A stretch of 64,000 bases of DNA, from contig NZ_BOMI01000090.1 in the NCBI RefSeq assembly GCF_016862115.1, positions 27,806 through 91,805 of the forward strand, written 5' to 3'. Shown here one piece after another: positions 17,522 to 29,197 of the stretch. Source of the stretch: Paractinoplanes deccanensis. GTDB lineage: Bacteria; Actinomycetota; Actinomycetes; Mycobacteriales; Micromonosporaceae. The position numbers were made by a program, and so were the translations under genes. Positions within the stretch are counted from its first letter, which is position 1, and each line of letters starts with the position of its first letter. The notes below the pieces were generated by a model. The model was not told the DNA's origin, made no database searches, and saw nothing but the letters and a program-made list of their open reading frames with translations.

Positions 17522-18108
17522 GCCGTCACCCCCGCCGACAGGCAGTCCCGCAGCCGGGCCAGCCCGTCGCGCATCCGCGACTTGATCGTCGGCAGCGGCG
17601 TGCCCAGGATCTCGGCCACCTGGGGATAGGTGTTGCCCTGGAAGTAGGCGAGCGTGACCGCCTGGCGCTGGAGGTCGGTGAGCTGGTGCAGGCAGTGCCG
17701 CACCTGCTTGCGTTCGAGGCGCACGGCCACCTCGTCGGCGACCGAGTCGTACGGGGTGTCGACCGCCGCGATGCCGATCCGCACCGTCCGGTCGGCCGCC
17801 GCCTGCTCGGAGCGGGCCCGGTCGACGGCGCGCCGGTGGGCGATCGTGAACATCCAGGCGGTCGGCGAGCCGCGGCCCGGATCGTACTGCGGCGCCCGCC
17901 GCCAGATCTCGACCAGCACCTCCTGGGTGACCTCCTCGGCCTGCGACGAGTCGCGCAGCACCCGCCGCACGAGCCCGTGGATGCGGGGCGCCACCAGGTC
18001 GTAGAGCCGCGCGAACGCCTTCTCGTCGCCTCGTGCCACCTGCCCCAGCAGGGCGCCGGCGTCCGGCGCCGGGCTCGGCACCGGCGTCAGCGGCGCGCGC
18101 TCGTCCAT
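17518..18108 (-). CDS. sigK: SigK-type ECF sigma factor
   Basis: A 196-aa ECF sigma factor controlled by the downstream RskA. Region 2 (ARGDEKAFARLYDLVAPRI, SQAEEVTQEVLVEIW) and region 4 (LTDLQRQAVTLAYFQGNTYPQ, TPLPTIKSRMRDG) are complete. In mycobacteria this family controls secreted antigens and redox-linked genes. ATG 18108 is preferred over the upstream GTG 18126 because AAGGGGG lies about eight bases before it. It heads a four-gene minus-strand series of two sigma factors and two membrane proteins. Confidence 0.92.
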   Translation of the reverse strand: MDERAPLTPVPSPAPDAGALLGQVARGDEKAFARLYDLVAPRIHGLVRRVLRDSSQAEEVTQEVLVEIWRRAPQYDPGRGSPTAWMFTIAHRRAVDRARSEQAAADRTVRIGIAAVDTPYDSVADEVAVRLERKQVRHCLHQLTDLQRQAVTLAYFQGNTYPQVAEILGTPLPTIKSRMRDGLARLRDCLSAGVTA

Positions 18109-18168
18109 GCTCCCGTCCCCCTTCACGGGGATGATTCGTCGGCGGCGCCACCCGCGGATGGGTCGAAG

Positions 18169-19029
18169 TCAAAGAATCATGCGCAACAGCTCCGCGGCGG
18201 CCGGCCCGGGCGGCGCCGAGGCGGGCAGGGCCACCGAGACCTGCCATGTCGCACCGGAGGGAAGCCGGGCCACGTGCAGACCCGACGCATGCGGCTTACG
18301 GGTCACCGGCGCCGGCACGACGGCGATCCCCAGTCCTTGGCGGACGAAGTCTAGCAACGTATGGACGTCGTTCACTTCGACAGAGACGCGCCGCTCGGCG
18401 CCGTGTCGCGCGAAGAGCTGGTCGTTGACCTTGCGGGCGCCCCAGTCGGTGCTGAAGTCGACGAAGTCCTCCCGGGCCAGCGCGACGGGGTCGAGCCCGG
18501 CGGGGAGGTGGTCCGGGTGGCAGAGCAGCATCATCTCCTCGGTGGCCAGCGCCTCCAGCCGTACGCCGTCGGGCGCGGGACCGGGCAGCGCGACGAAGCC
18601 GACCGTGAGCCGCCCCGAGCGGATCTGCTCGATGATGTGGCCCGACCCCGCGTACCGCAGGCTGATCTCGACGCCCGGATGGGCGCGGCGGAAGGACGCC
18701 AGCAGCGGCGGCAGGTCGATCACGCCGAGGCACTGCTCGGTGCCGACCGAGAGGCTGCCGCGCACCAGGCCGCGCACGGCGGCGACCGCTTCCCGGGCCG
18801 CGGCGGCGCTGGCCAGCGTACGATTCGCCTCGGTGAGCAGAGCACGGCCGGCGTCGGTCAGCTCGACCCGCCGGGTGTGCCGCACGAAGAGCTCGGCGTC
18901 GAGCTCGCGCTCCAGCGAGCGGATCGAGGCCGACAGCCCCGACTGCGCCACCCGCATGCGCTCGGCGGCGCGGGTGAAGTGGCGCTCCTCGGCGACCGCG
19001 ACGAAGTACTCCAGGTGCCGCAACTCCAT
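18169..19029 (-). CDS. LysR-family transcriptional regulator
   Basis: A 286-aa regulator with an N-terminal winged helix-turn-helix (MELRHLEYFVAVAEERHFTR, VAQSGLSASIRSLEREL) and a LysR effector domain from about residue 90. It is divergent from the aldo-keto reductase gene, and a perfect palindrome lies one base upstream of its start. It most likely controls the reductase and itself. The effector is unknown. Confidence 0.93.
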   Translation of the reverse strand: MELRHLEYFVAVAEERHFTRAAERMRVAQSGLSASIRSLERELDAELFVRHTRRVELTDAGRALLTEANRTLASAAAAREAVAAVRGLVRGSLSVGTEQCLGVIDLPPLLASFRRAHPGVEISLRYAGSGHIIEQIRSGRLTVGFVALPGPAPDGVRLEALATEEMMLLCHPDHLPAGLDPVALAREDFVDFSTDWGARKVNDQLFARHGAERRVSVEVNDVHTLLDFVRQGLGIAVVPAPVTRKPHASGLHVARLPSGATWQVSVALPASAPPGPAAAELLRMIL

Positions 19030-19030
19030 G

Positions 19031-19053
19031 ATTCAGCAGTCTAGGTGCTGAAT
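19031..19053. promoter_or_regulatory. LysR operator candidate between lysR and the aldo-keto reductase gene
   Basis: ATTCAGCA (19031-19038) and TGCTGAAT (19046-19053) form a perfect 8-bp inverted repeat with a 7-base spacer. The size and spacing fit LysR sites. It lies one base upstream of the lysR start and 53 bases upstream of the reductase start, so binding would give autorepression. Confidence 0.75.
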
Positions 19054-19106
19054 CCGAGCGCTTTCTTCTGTTGGACCTCGGGCCGGAGAAGCAAGAAGGT
19101 AGGGAC

Positions 19107-20138
19107 ATGCCAACCAGCTACACCGCCGAAGCCAGCCGCTACGACACCATGGAGTACCGCCGGACCGGGCGTTCCGGGCTCAAGCTGCCCGCCGTCTCGC
19201 TCGGGCTGTGGCACAACTTCGGCGACGACAAGCCGCTCGAGACCCAGCGGGCCATCCTGCGCCGGGCGTTCGACCTGGGCATCACCCACTTCGACCTGGC
19301 GAACAACTACGGGCCGCCGTACGGCTCCGCCGAGATCAACTTTGGCCGGCTGTTGGCGGAGGACTTCCGGCCGTACCGCGACGAGCTGGTCATCTCGACC
19401 AAGGCGGGCTACGACATGTGGCCCGGGCCGTACGGGGAGTGGGGCTCGCGCAAGTACGTGACCGCGTCGCTCGACCAGTCGCTCAAGCGGATGGGCCTGG
19501 AGTACGTCGACATCTTCTACTCGCACCGCTTCGACCCGGAGACGCCGCTCGAGGAGACGATGGGCGCGCTCGACGCCGCGGTCCGCGCGGGCAAGGCGCA
19601 GTACGTCGGCATCTCGTCCTACTCGCCGGAGAAGACCGCCGAGGCGGCCGCCATCCTGCGTGACCTGGGCACGCCGCTGCTGATCCACCAGCCGTCGTAC
19701 TCGATGCTGAACCGCTGGATCGAGGGCGGCCTGCTCGACACGTTGCAGGAGGCCGGCGCCGGCTGCATCGCCTTCTCGCCGCTGGCGCAGGGCATGCTCA
19801 CCGACCGCTACCTGAACGGGGTCCCCGAGGGCTCGCGGGCCACCGAGCACAAGTCGCTCTCGACCGACCTGCTCTCCGACGAGAACCTCGGCAAGATCCG
19901 CGCGCTGAACGAGATCGCCCGGCGCCGCGGGCAGAGCCTCGCCCAGATGGCGATCGCCTGGTCGCTGCGGGACCCGCGGATGACCTCGGTGGTGCTCGGC
20001 GCGAGCAGCGTGGCCCAGCTCGAGGCGAACGTCGCGGCGCTCGGCACCACGACGTTCACCCCGGACGAGCTGGCCGAGATCGACAAGTACGCCACCGAGT
20101 CGGGCATCAACCTCTGGGCCCGCAGCAGCGAGGTCTAG
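19107..20138 (+). CDS. Aldo/keto reductase (MgrA/YghZ-like)
   Basis: A 343-aa NADPH-dependent reductase. The catalytic tetrad is visible: D63 and Y68 (HFDLANNYGPPYG), K99 (VISTKAGYD) and H140 (FYSHRFDP). The GYDMWPGPYGEWGSRKY segment is typical of the E. coli YghZ group that reduces L-glyceraldehyde 3-phosphate and methylglyoxal; substrate is inferred from that likeness. ATG 19107 follows AAGAAGGTAGGGA. Its TAG stop overlaps the TAG of the convergent dehydrogenase gene (CTAG). Confidence 0.92.
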   Translation: MPTSYTAEASRYDTMEYRRTGRSGLKLPAVSLGLWHNFGDDKPLETQRAILRRAFDLGITHFDLANNYGPPYGSAEINFGRLLAEDFRPYRDELVISTKAGYDMWPGPYGEWGSRKYVTASLDQSLKRMGLEYVDIFYSHRFDPETPLEETMGALDAAVRAGKAQYVGISSYSPEKTAEAAAILRDLGTPLLIHQPSYSMLNRWIEGGLLDTLQEAGAGCIAFSPLAQGMLTDRYLNGVPEGSRATEHKSLSTDLLSDENLGKIRALNEIARRRGQSLAQMAIAWSLRDPRMTSVVLGASSVAQLEANVAALGTTTFTPDELAEIDKYATESGINLWARSSEV

Positions 20139-21001
20139 GAGAAGGACGCGTGGTAGGACGCGGCCATGTCCGCGTCCCCATGTCCCTGCTCCTCGGCACG
20201 GCGGAAGCGCTCCGCGCCGGCCTCGGCGAGATCGAGCCGCACGCCGTGCCGGCGGCCCGCCTCGACGATGAGCCGGGCGTCCTTGCCGGCCGTGCTCACC
20301 GCGAAGCTGGCCGGGCTCAGCTTGCCGTCGCGGACCAGGCCGGTCTTGGCGCGCAGGTAGCCGTTGTCGAGCGGGCCGCCCTGGATCAGCTCGAGGAACT
20401 TGGCGAAGTCGACGTGCAGCGCCTCGGACAGGGCCAGCACCTCGCCGCCGGCGTGGGTGAGCGCGAGCACCCAGCTGTTGGCGACCAGCTTGAGCCGGGT
20501 GGCCTCGCCGGGGTGGTCGAGCCAGACGGTCTTGGCACCGACCGCGTCGAAGATCGGCGCGACCTCGTCCCGCTCGCCGGCGGGGCCGGCGGCCAGCACG
20601 GTCAGCTGTCCCGCCTCGGCCGGCTGCCGGGTGCCGAGCACGGGCGCGTCGTAGTAGACCAGGCCGTGCTGCTGGGCGAAGCCGCCGAACTCGTCGACGT
20701 CGTCGAGGCTCACCGTGGTCGACTGCACCCAGATCTGGCCCTCGCTGAGCGCCGGTCGGGCCTCGCGCATCACCTCGCGCACGGCCGCGCCGTCGAAGAG
20801 CATGGTCAGCACCACGTCGGCGCCGCGCACCGCCTCGTCGACCGTGGGCACGACCCGGGCGCCGTCGGCGGCGAGCGGCCGCGCCCTCTCGGGGGTGCGG
20901 TTCCAGACTCGGACGGTGTGGCCGGCCTTGACCAGATTGCGGGCCATGGCGGCGCCCATGATGCCGGTGCCGAGGACGCTGACGGTGCGGGTCTGTGTCA
21001 T
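20135..21001 (-). CDS. Beta-hydroxyacid dehydrogenase family (3-hydroxyisobutyrate dehydrogenase-like)
   Basis: A 288-aa NAD(P)-dependent oxidoreductase. It has the Rossmann motif VLGTGIMGAAMARNL, the substrate loop (WVQSTTVSLDDVDEF), the GTRQPAEAGQLTVLAAG segment and a catalytic lysine in TRLKLVANSW. The C-terminal helical domain is complete. Specific substrate unknown. Two further in-frame ATGs just upstream (21007, 21010) are possible starts. Confidence 0.9.
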   Translation of the reverse strand: MTQTRTVSVLGTGIMGAAMARNLVKAGHTVRVWNRTPERARPLAADGARVVPTVDEAVRGADVVLTMLFDGAAVREVMREARPALSEGQIWVQSTTVSLDDVDEFGGFAQQHGLVYYDAPVLGTRQPAEAGQLTVLAAGPAGERDEVAPIFDAVGAKTVWLDHPGEATRLKLVANSWVLALTHAGGEVLALSEALHVDFAKFLELIQGGPLDNGYLRAKTGLVRDGKLSPASFAVSTAGKDARLIVEAGRRHGVRLDLAEAGAERFRRAEEQGHGDADMAASYHASFS

Positions 21002-21063
21002 GCGCATCATCTTGCCGCGCACCACCGGCAGAAAGTGTCGTACCCCTTCGCGAGAATGACGTC

Positions 21064-22728
21064 GTGCTGGTGGCCGTGGACCCGTCGGGGGTTCTCCAGG
21101 AGCTGCGGGCCGACGGCACGCCCGTCGGCCCGGCCCGGCATGTCGCCGATCTCGCGGCCGCGATCGCCGCGCGCGAGGCCGCCGACGCGCCGCGCTGGGT
21201 CTGGCCGGCCACCTCCGACATCTATCCGGGCCTGCTGCGCGCCGGGGTCCGGGTCGCCCGCTGCCACGACCTCGAGCTGACCGAGGCGCTGCTGCTCGGC
21301 CACGCCGGCCAGTGGGGCGCGCCGCGCTCGCTCGCCGCGGTCCGGGCCCGGCTCCACGGCCTGCCCGTGCCGCCCGACCCGCCGCCGCACCTGCCCGATC
21401 CGCCTGGCCTCGCCCAGGGCGCCCTCTTCGACACCCTCGCGACCTCCCCGCCCGCCGCCGGCTTCGACGTGATCGGGGCCGTCGCCGAGGCCTACGCCGA
21501 CCAGCTGCGGCGCATCGCCGAGGCGACCGAGCATCCGGGCCGGTTCCGGCTGCTCGTGGCCGCCGAGTCGGCCGGATCGCTGGTCGGCGCCGAGATGGGG
21601 CACGTGGGGCTGCCGTGGCGCGCCGATCTGCACGACGAGCTGCTGCGCGACCTGCTCGGGCCGCCACAGGCTGTGGGACCGCCGCGCCGCCTGGCCGAGC
21701 TGACCGCCGAGATCAACGCGGCCTTCGGGGTGCATGGGCTCCATCCCGACTCCCCCGCCGAGGTGGTCAAGGCGTTCGCCCGGGCCGGCATCGACATCCC
21801 CAACACGCGGGCCTGGGTGGTGCGCCGCGTCGACCATCCCGCCGTCGAGCCCCTGCTCGCCTACAAGGAGCTCTACCGCATCTGGACCGCGCACGGCTGG
21901 TCGTGGCTCGACTCCTGGGTCACCGAGGGCCGCTTCCGGCCCGAATACGTGCCGGGCGGCGTCGTCTCCGGCCGCTGGGCCGCGCGCGGCGGCGGGGCGC
22001 TCCAGGTGCCCAAGGTGGTGCGCCGGGCCGTGGTCGCCGATCCGGGCTGGCGTTTCGTCGTGGCCGACGCCGGGCAGCTCGAGCCGCGGGTGCTCGCCGC
22101 GATGTCCGGCGACCGGCGGCTCGCCGAGGCCGGCGCGGCCGGCGACCTCTACGCGGCGCTGGCCGCCGACTCGTTCGACGGCGACCGCGCCAAGGCCAAG
22201 GTCGCCCTGATCGGGGCCATGTACGGTCAGACCGGCGGCGACGCCATCCCGGCGCTGGCCGTGCTGCGCCGGCGCTACCCGATCGCCTTCGACTACGTCG
22301 AGGCCGCCGCGCGCACGGGCGAGACGGGCGGCCTGGTCCGCTCCTGGCTGGGGCGCACGTGCCCGCCCTCGTCCGCCTCGTGGGCCGACGCGGGGCTCGA
22401 CCCGCCCGAGGCCGAGCAGGCCCTGAGCGGCGCGTCCGGGCGCGCCCGCGGCCGTTTCACCCGCAACTTCGTCGTGCAGGCCACCGCCGCCGAGTGGGCG
22501 CTGGTGTTGCTCGCCACACTGCGTACCGCGTTGGAGGGAACCAAGGCCGAGCTGGTGCTGTTCGTGCACGACGAGGTGGTCGTCCACTGCCCCGCCGACG
22601 AGGCGGAACAGGTGGTCACGGCCGTGCACGAAAGCGCCGTCAAGGCAGGCCGCATGCTTTTCGGGGACACGCCGGTGCGGTTCCCCCTCGATGTCTCAAC
22701 AGTTGGTGCGTACGCCGACGCGAAGTGA
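21064..22728 (+). CDS. Divergent family-A DNA polymerase (bifunctional exonuclease/polymerase-like)
   Basis: A 554-aa protein, shorter than Pol I (about 900 aa) and without a 5' nuclease domain. Polymerase motifs remain: motif A VVADAGQLEPRVLAAM (in place of DYSQIELR), motif B DRAKAKVALIGAMYGQ, and motif C VLFVHDEVVVHC with the catalytic HDE. The N-terminal region is poorly conserved compared with the Pol I 3'-5' exonuclease. Similar proteins are common in actinomycetes as a second PolA-like enzyme; the role is not established. The start at GTG 21064 has no strong ribosome-binding site. Confidence 0.8.
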   Translation: MLVAVDPSGVLQELRADGTPVGPARHVADLAAAIAAREAADAPRWVWPATSDIYPGLLRAGVRVARCHDLELTEALLLGHAGQWGAPRSLAAVRARLHGLPVPPDPPPHLPDPPGLAQGALFDTLATSPPAAGFDVIGAVAEAYADQLRRIAEATEHPGRFRLLVAAESAGSLVGAEMGHVGLPWRADLHDELLRDLLGPPQAVGPPRRLAELTAEINAAFGVHGLHPDSPAEVVKAFARAGIDIPNTRAWVVRRVDHPAVEPLLAYKELYRIWTAHGWSWLDSWVTEGRFRPEYVPGGVVSGRWAARGGGALQVPKVVRRAVVADPGWRFVVADAGQLEPRVLAAMSGDRRLAEAGAAGDLYAALAADSFDGDRAKAKVALIGAMYGQTGGDAIPALAVLRRRYPIAFDYVEAAARTGETGGLVRSWLGRTCPPSSASWADAGLDPPEAEQALSGASGRARGRFTRNFVVQATAAEWALVLLATLRTALEGTKAELVLFVHDEVVVHCPADEAEQVVTAVHESAVKAGRMLFGDTPVRFPLDVSTVGAYADAK

Positions 22729-22753
22729 TATTGCGGTAACTTGGATGGTCCGT

Positions 22754-22823
22754 AGCGAGAGGCGCTGCAACGGGGTGACTCCCGCCACGCTCGCTCGGTA
22801 GACACCGACCAAGGGCGCCTCCG
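22754..22823 (+). promoter_or_regulatory. S-adenosylhomocysteine (SAH) riboswitch upstream of metH
   Basis: The sequence GAGAGGCGCTGCAACGGGG followed by CCCGCCACGCTCGCT matches the conserved core of SAH riboswitches (GAGGAGCGCUGCAA and CCAGGCUCG). Predicted parts are P1 AGCGAG (22754-22759) with CTCGCT (22790-22795), P2 CGGG (22771-22774) with CCCG (22781-22784), a small hairpin CGGT/ACCG (22796-22807), and a pseudoknot AGGCGC (22760-22765) with GCGCCT (22815-22820). SAH riboswitches are ON switches found upstream of SAH-recycling genes including metH, so gene and aptamer agree. Confidence 0.85.
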
Positions 22824-22838
22824 TTGTCACCACGGAGG
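22818..22838 (+). promoter_or_regulatory. Anti-Shine-Dalgarno hairpin of the metH riboswitch
   Basis: CCTCCG (22818-22823) is fully complementary to CGGAGG (22833-22838), which carries the metH Shine-Dalgarno sequence; the loop is nine bases. The first three bases of the anti-SD strand also form the 3' strand of the aptamer pseudoknot. The two structures are mutually exclusive, so ligand binding should free the ribosome-binding site. Confidence 0.75.
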
Positions 22839-22846
22839 TGGTCGGT

Positions 22847-26466
<3,620 letters not shown>

Positions 26467-26470
<4 letters not shown>

Positions 26471-26868
26471 CCACCGGCATCGACGTCCTGCTGGAGAAGG
26501 CTCGCGAGGGCCTCCTCCGCCTGGACCCGCACGAGACCCGCGCGGCGGTCGCCGCCGGCGCGCTGCTGATCGACACCCGCACCGACCGGCAGCGCGCCGA
26601 GCAGGGCGACCTGCCCGGCGCGATCGTCATCGACCGCACGGTGATGGAGTGGCGGCTCGACCCGATGTCGCCCGACCGCATCCCCGAGGCGACCGACTAC
26701 GACGTGCACATCGTCGTGGTGTGCCGTCAGGGCTACAGCTCCAGCCTGGCCGCGGCGAGCCTGCGCGCCCTGGGCCTGTGGCGCGCCACCGACATGACCG
26801 GCGGCTTCGAGGCGTGGCGGGCCGCGGGCCTGCCGCTGTCGGGCAAGCCCGCCGACGTACGCTACTGA
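26467..26868 (+). CDS. Single-domain rhodanese-like protein
   Basis: A 133-aa sulfurtransferase-like protein with active-site C86 in VVCRQGYSSSLAA and the family N-terminus (AAVAAGALLIDTRT). The final helix (DMTGGFEAWRAAGLPLSG) is complete. GTG 26467 overlaps the metH stop by four bases, so it is translated with metH. A role in sulfur handling linked to methionine metabolism is inferred from this coupling. The 3' end overlaps the convergent sialidase-like gene by seven bases. Confidence 0.9.
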
Positions 26869-27875
26869 GGGTAGTCGCTCGCCTCGGTGAAGATGCCGAC
26901 CACGGTCGCCGCCCGCACGTCGAAGCCGAGCGTCAGGAACTTGCCCGGCTCGAGCTCCACGCTGGACGGGTTCGCCTGGTCGGAGTGGCCGGAGTCGTAG
27001 AGCTGCACGTCGCCGTACCCGTCCCAGCCCTTCTCGGGCTCGCGCACCAAGCGGCCCACGGTGTCGCGGTGCTCCGAGAACCGGGGCTTGAGATCGCCGT
27101 ACGTCACCAGCACCTCGCCGGTGCTCAGCCGCAGCGCGTGATGTGACGACGCGGGCATGTCGGTCGGCCGGGCGATGCTCCAGGTGTGCCCGTCGTCAGT
27201 GGACTCGGCGATGTACGCGTGCCCCACCGTCGTCCGGATCAGCACGACGACCCGGTCGTCGAGCACGGTCAGCGTCGGCTCCTGGAAGTGCACGCCCTCG
27301 GCCGCCGCGAGCAGCACCTCGGTCTCCGCCGGCCACGTGCGCCCGCCGTCGGTGCTGCGCACCACCGTCGCGCGCATCCACGCCTCGCCGGGCAGCCGCC
27401 CGTACAGCGGGAAGAGAAGATCGCCGCTGGGCAGCTCGGCCGCCGCGCCGTGCGACGCCGAGAACGTCTTGGAGGCCCGCCGCTCCTGATCCGGCAGCGC
27501 CATGGCCGTGCCGACCAGGATCGGCTCGCCCCAGGTCTCGCCGTTGTCGGTGCTGCGGTGCACCCAGGTGCCGTGCGTGGTGTGCCACGGCTCGGTCCAC
27601 TCGATCACGAAGTAGCTGAGCAGCACGGTCCCGTCGCGCAGCACGACGAGCTTCGGGTCCCGGTCGTCGAACGGCCCGTCCACCGCCGTGCGCGGCTCGC
27701 TCCAGGTCCGGCCGTTGTCGGCGCTCTCCGCCACCCGGATACGCCCGTCGGCCTTCACGTGGCCCGTGCTCTCCCGCCAGGCCGCGAGCAGCCGCCCGTC
27801 GGCCAGCCGGACAACATCGGGAAAGTGCGGCAGCAGCCCCGGCTCGGCCCGGGCCACGGTGATCTGTGCAGGCAA
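26862..27875 (-). CDS. Sialidase/BNR-repeat family protein
   Basis: A 337-aa six-bladed propeller protein with four Asp-box motifs: SADNGRTW, STDNGETW, STDGGRTW and STDDGHTW. An N-terminal arginine is present in LLAAWRES. There is no signal peptide, so it is probably cytoplasmic and may act on an imported sugar or serve as a binding propeller; sialidase activity is not assured. It faces the PadR gene across about 105 bases. Confidence 0.82.
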   Translation of the reverse strand: MPAQITVARAEPGLLPHFPDVVRLADGRLLAAWRESTGHVKADGRIRVAESADNGRTWSEPRTAVDGPFDDRDPKLVVLRDGTVLLSYFVIEWTEPWHTTHGTWVHRSTDNGETWGEPILVGTAMALPDQERRASKTFSASHGAAAELPSGDLLFPLYGRLPGEAWMRATVVRSTDGGRTWPAETEVLLAAAEGVHFQEPTLTVLDDRVVVLIRTTVGHAYIAESTDDGHTWSIARPTDMPASSHHALRLSTGEVLVTYGDLKPRFSEHRDTVGRLVREPEKGWDGYGDVQLYDSGHSDQANPSSVELEPGKFLTLGFDVRAATVVGIFTEASDYPQ

Positions 27876-27963
27876 CGCTTAACCCCTCACCCCACGGTCG
27901 TTCCTCACTCCCGACCCTACCGGGCGGGCCGGAGCGTGGCTGGAACCCTCCACGGCTTGACCG

Positions 27964-27971
27964 ACCTAGGT
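27964..27971. promoter_or_regulatory. Short palindrome upstream of padR
   Basis: ACCTAGGT is a perfect 8-bp palindrome ending 11 bases before ATG 27983. It could be an autoregulatory PadR site, because PadR proteins often bind palindromes over their own promoter. The site is short and could occur by chance. Confidence 0.35.
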
Positions 27972-27982
27972 AAGATAAGCGC

Positions 27983-28321
27983 ATGGGCGAGCCGATACGT
28001 GTTACCCAGCCCCTCCTCCAGGTCCTTGACATGCTCCTCGATGCCGCGTCCCGCGGAGACGACGTGCACGGTTGGGCACTGGCAAAGGCAACGCAGAGAT
28101 CGGGTCCGACGATCTACGGCGTCCTCGATCGGCTGGAGGACGCCGGCTGGGTGGCCAGCCGCTGGGAGGACCAATCGGAGGATTCGAACCGCCCACGCCG
28201 CCGGCTCTATCGGTTGACCCCCACCGGAGCGGCTGAGGCCAGAACCTTGGTGACCCAACGGCGACCAGCCGGATTCTCCCCGCTCGCCTGGACAGACCTG
28301 CCGGCCGGCGGCCCAGCATGA
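27983..28321 (+). CDS. PadR-family transcriptional regulator
   Basis: A 112-aa winged-helix regulator: LLQVLDMLLDAASRGDDVHG, SGPTIYGVLDRLEDAGWVAS (recognition helix) and RRRLYRLTPTGAAEART (wing). It is short, with no C-terminal effector domain beyond a brief tail. Its stop overlaps the start of the next gene (ATGA), so regulator and membrane protein are made together. The effector is unknown. Confidence 0.9.
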   Translation: MGEPIRVTQPLLQVLDMLLDAASRGDDVHGWALAKATQRSGPTIYGVLDRLEDAGWVASRWEDQSEDSNRPRRRLYRLTPTGAAEARTLVTQRRPAGFSPLAWTDLPAGGPA

Positions 28322-29088
28322 AAGAGGTGATCATCGCCGTTCTGCTCGGCTTGCTGGTCAACGAGGGCTGCGAGCTCTCCCCTTGGCTGGCCCTCAGATT
28401 GGTGCGGCTGTCGGCAAGGCTTCGATACGGCAAGACCAGCCGCGCCGAGGTTCGAGCGGAAGAGTGGAGCGCTTACGTCAATGACCGGCCGGGCAAGCTG
28501 TTCAAGCTTTTCACCGCTGTGGGCTTCTTCGCGGGGGCGGTCCGGACAGCCGCCAAGCGCAAGGCCGTCACCGCAGCTTCCGCAATCCGTGCGACCGGAG
28601 CCGACCGCTACCGCCGATTGACCTCGGCAAGCCTCGTAGCGCTGCGGCCTCTGCTCAACAAGTACTACGCCAGGGCGGCCGTCACCTTGGCCGCCGATGC
28701 CATGGCGCAGGGAAGATCACGTCTGTTCTTCACCTTCGAGAAAAGCGGCGCGGACGAATATCTGCTCAAGATGACCGTCAGGCAGCCCGGATCGATCGAG
28801 AAATCCGTGACAGTGAGACAACGCGGAAGCATCCCGCACCTCGACCTGACCCGTTTCCATCTGCCCGGCGTCGTCGCGGGCGAGCGGTCCACAGTGTCCG
28901 TCAGGGTCGACGAGCCCGAGAGGATCTCGCGATCCGCGAGATTGAGGCGATCTTTGCGGCGAAGGAGGCCCCGGTGTTACCTGCGGGGTGCGGAACTTGT
29001 CATCCGCAACCATGACTTCGTTCAGCTCGGAGATGACAGTCACCTCCGCATCCGCATCAACCGAAGCGGGAGCCCCGCGACGAAGTGA
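28318..29088 (+). CDS. Membrane-associated protein coupled to PadR, function unknown
   Basis: A 256-aa protein. It has an N-terminal hydrophobic segment (about 4-20, VIIAVLLGLLVNEG) and a second weaker one near 62-78 (LFKLFTAVGFFAGAV). The rest is soluble and basic with a beta-rich middle (FFTFEKSGADEYLLKMTVRQ) and an Arg-rich stretch (RRSLRRRRPRCYLRG). I recognise no family. The 4-base overlap with padR argues for a functional pair. Confidence 0.7.
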   Translation: MKEVIIAVLLGLLVNEGCELSPWLALRLVRLSARLRYGKTSRAEVRAEEWSAYVNDRPGKLFKLFTAVGFFAGAVRTAAKRKAVTAASAIRATGADRYRRLTSASLVALRPLLNKYYARAAVTLAADAMAQGRSRLFFTFEKSGADEYLLKMTVRQPGSIEKSVTVRQRGSIPHLDLTRFHLPGVVAGERSTVSVRVDEPERISRSARLRRSLRRRRPRCYLRGAELVIRNHDFVQLGDDSHLRIRINRSGSPATK

Positions 29089-29197
29089 CGCCCTCGGCCG
29101 GTTCGGCTCCTGCCGTACGGGACCGGCCGGAACCGCCGCCGAACTCGGCACGCCGCCGTTGTATTGACGGATGTAAATGTGGCGTAGCGTCACGGGA

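Noticed and set aside
22729..22846. Cobalamin (B12) riboswitch upstream of metH
   Set aside because: The leader is only 118 bases and has no B12-box; its core fits the SAH class instead.
22838..22846. GTG 22838 as the metH start
   Set aside because: It lies within the Shine-Dalgarno sequence of ATG 22847.
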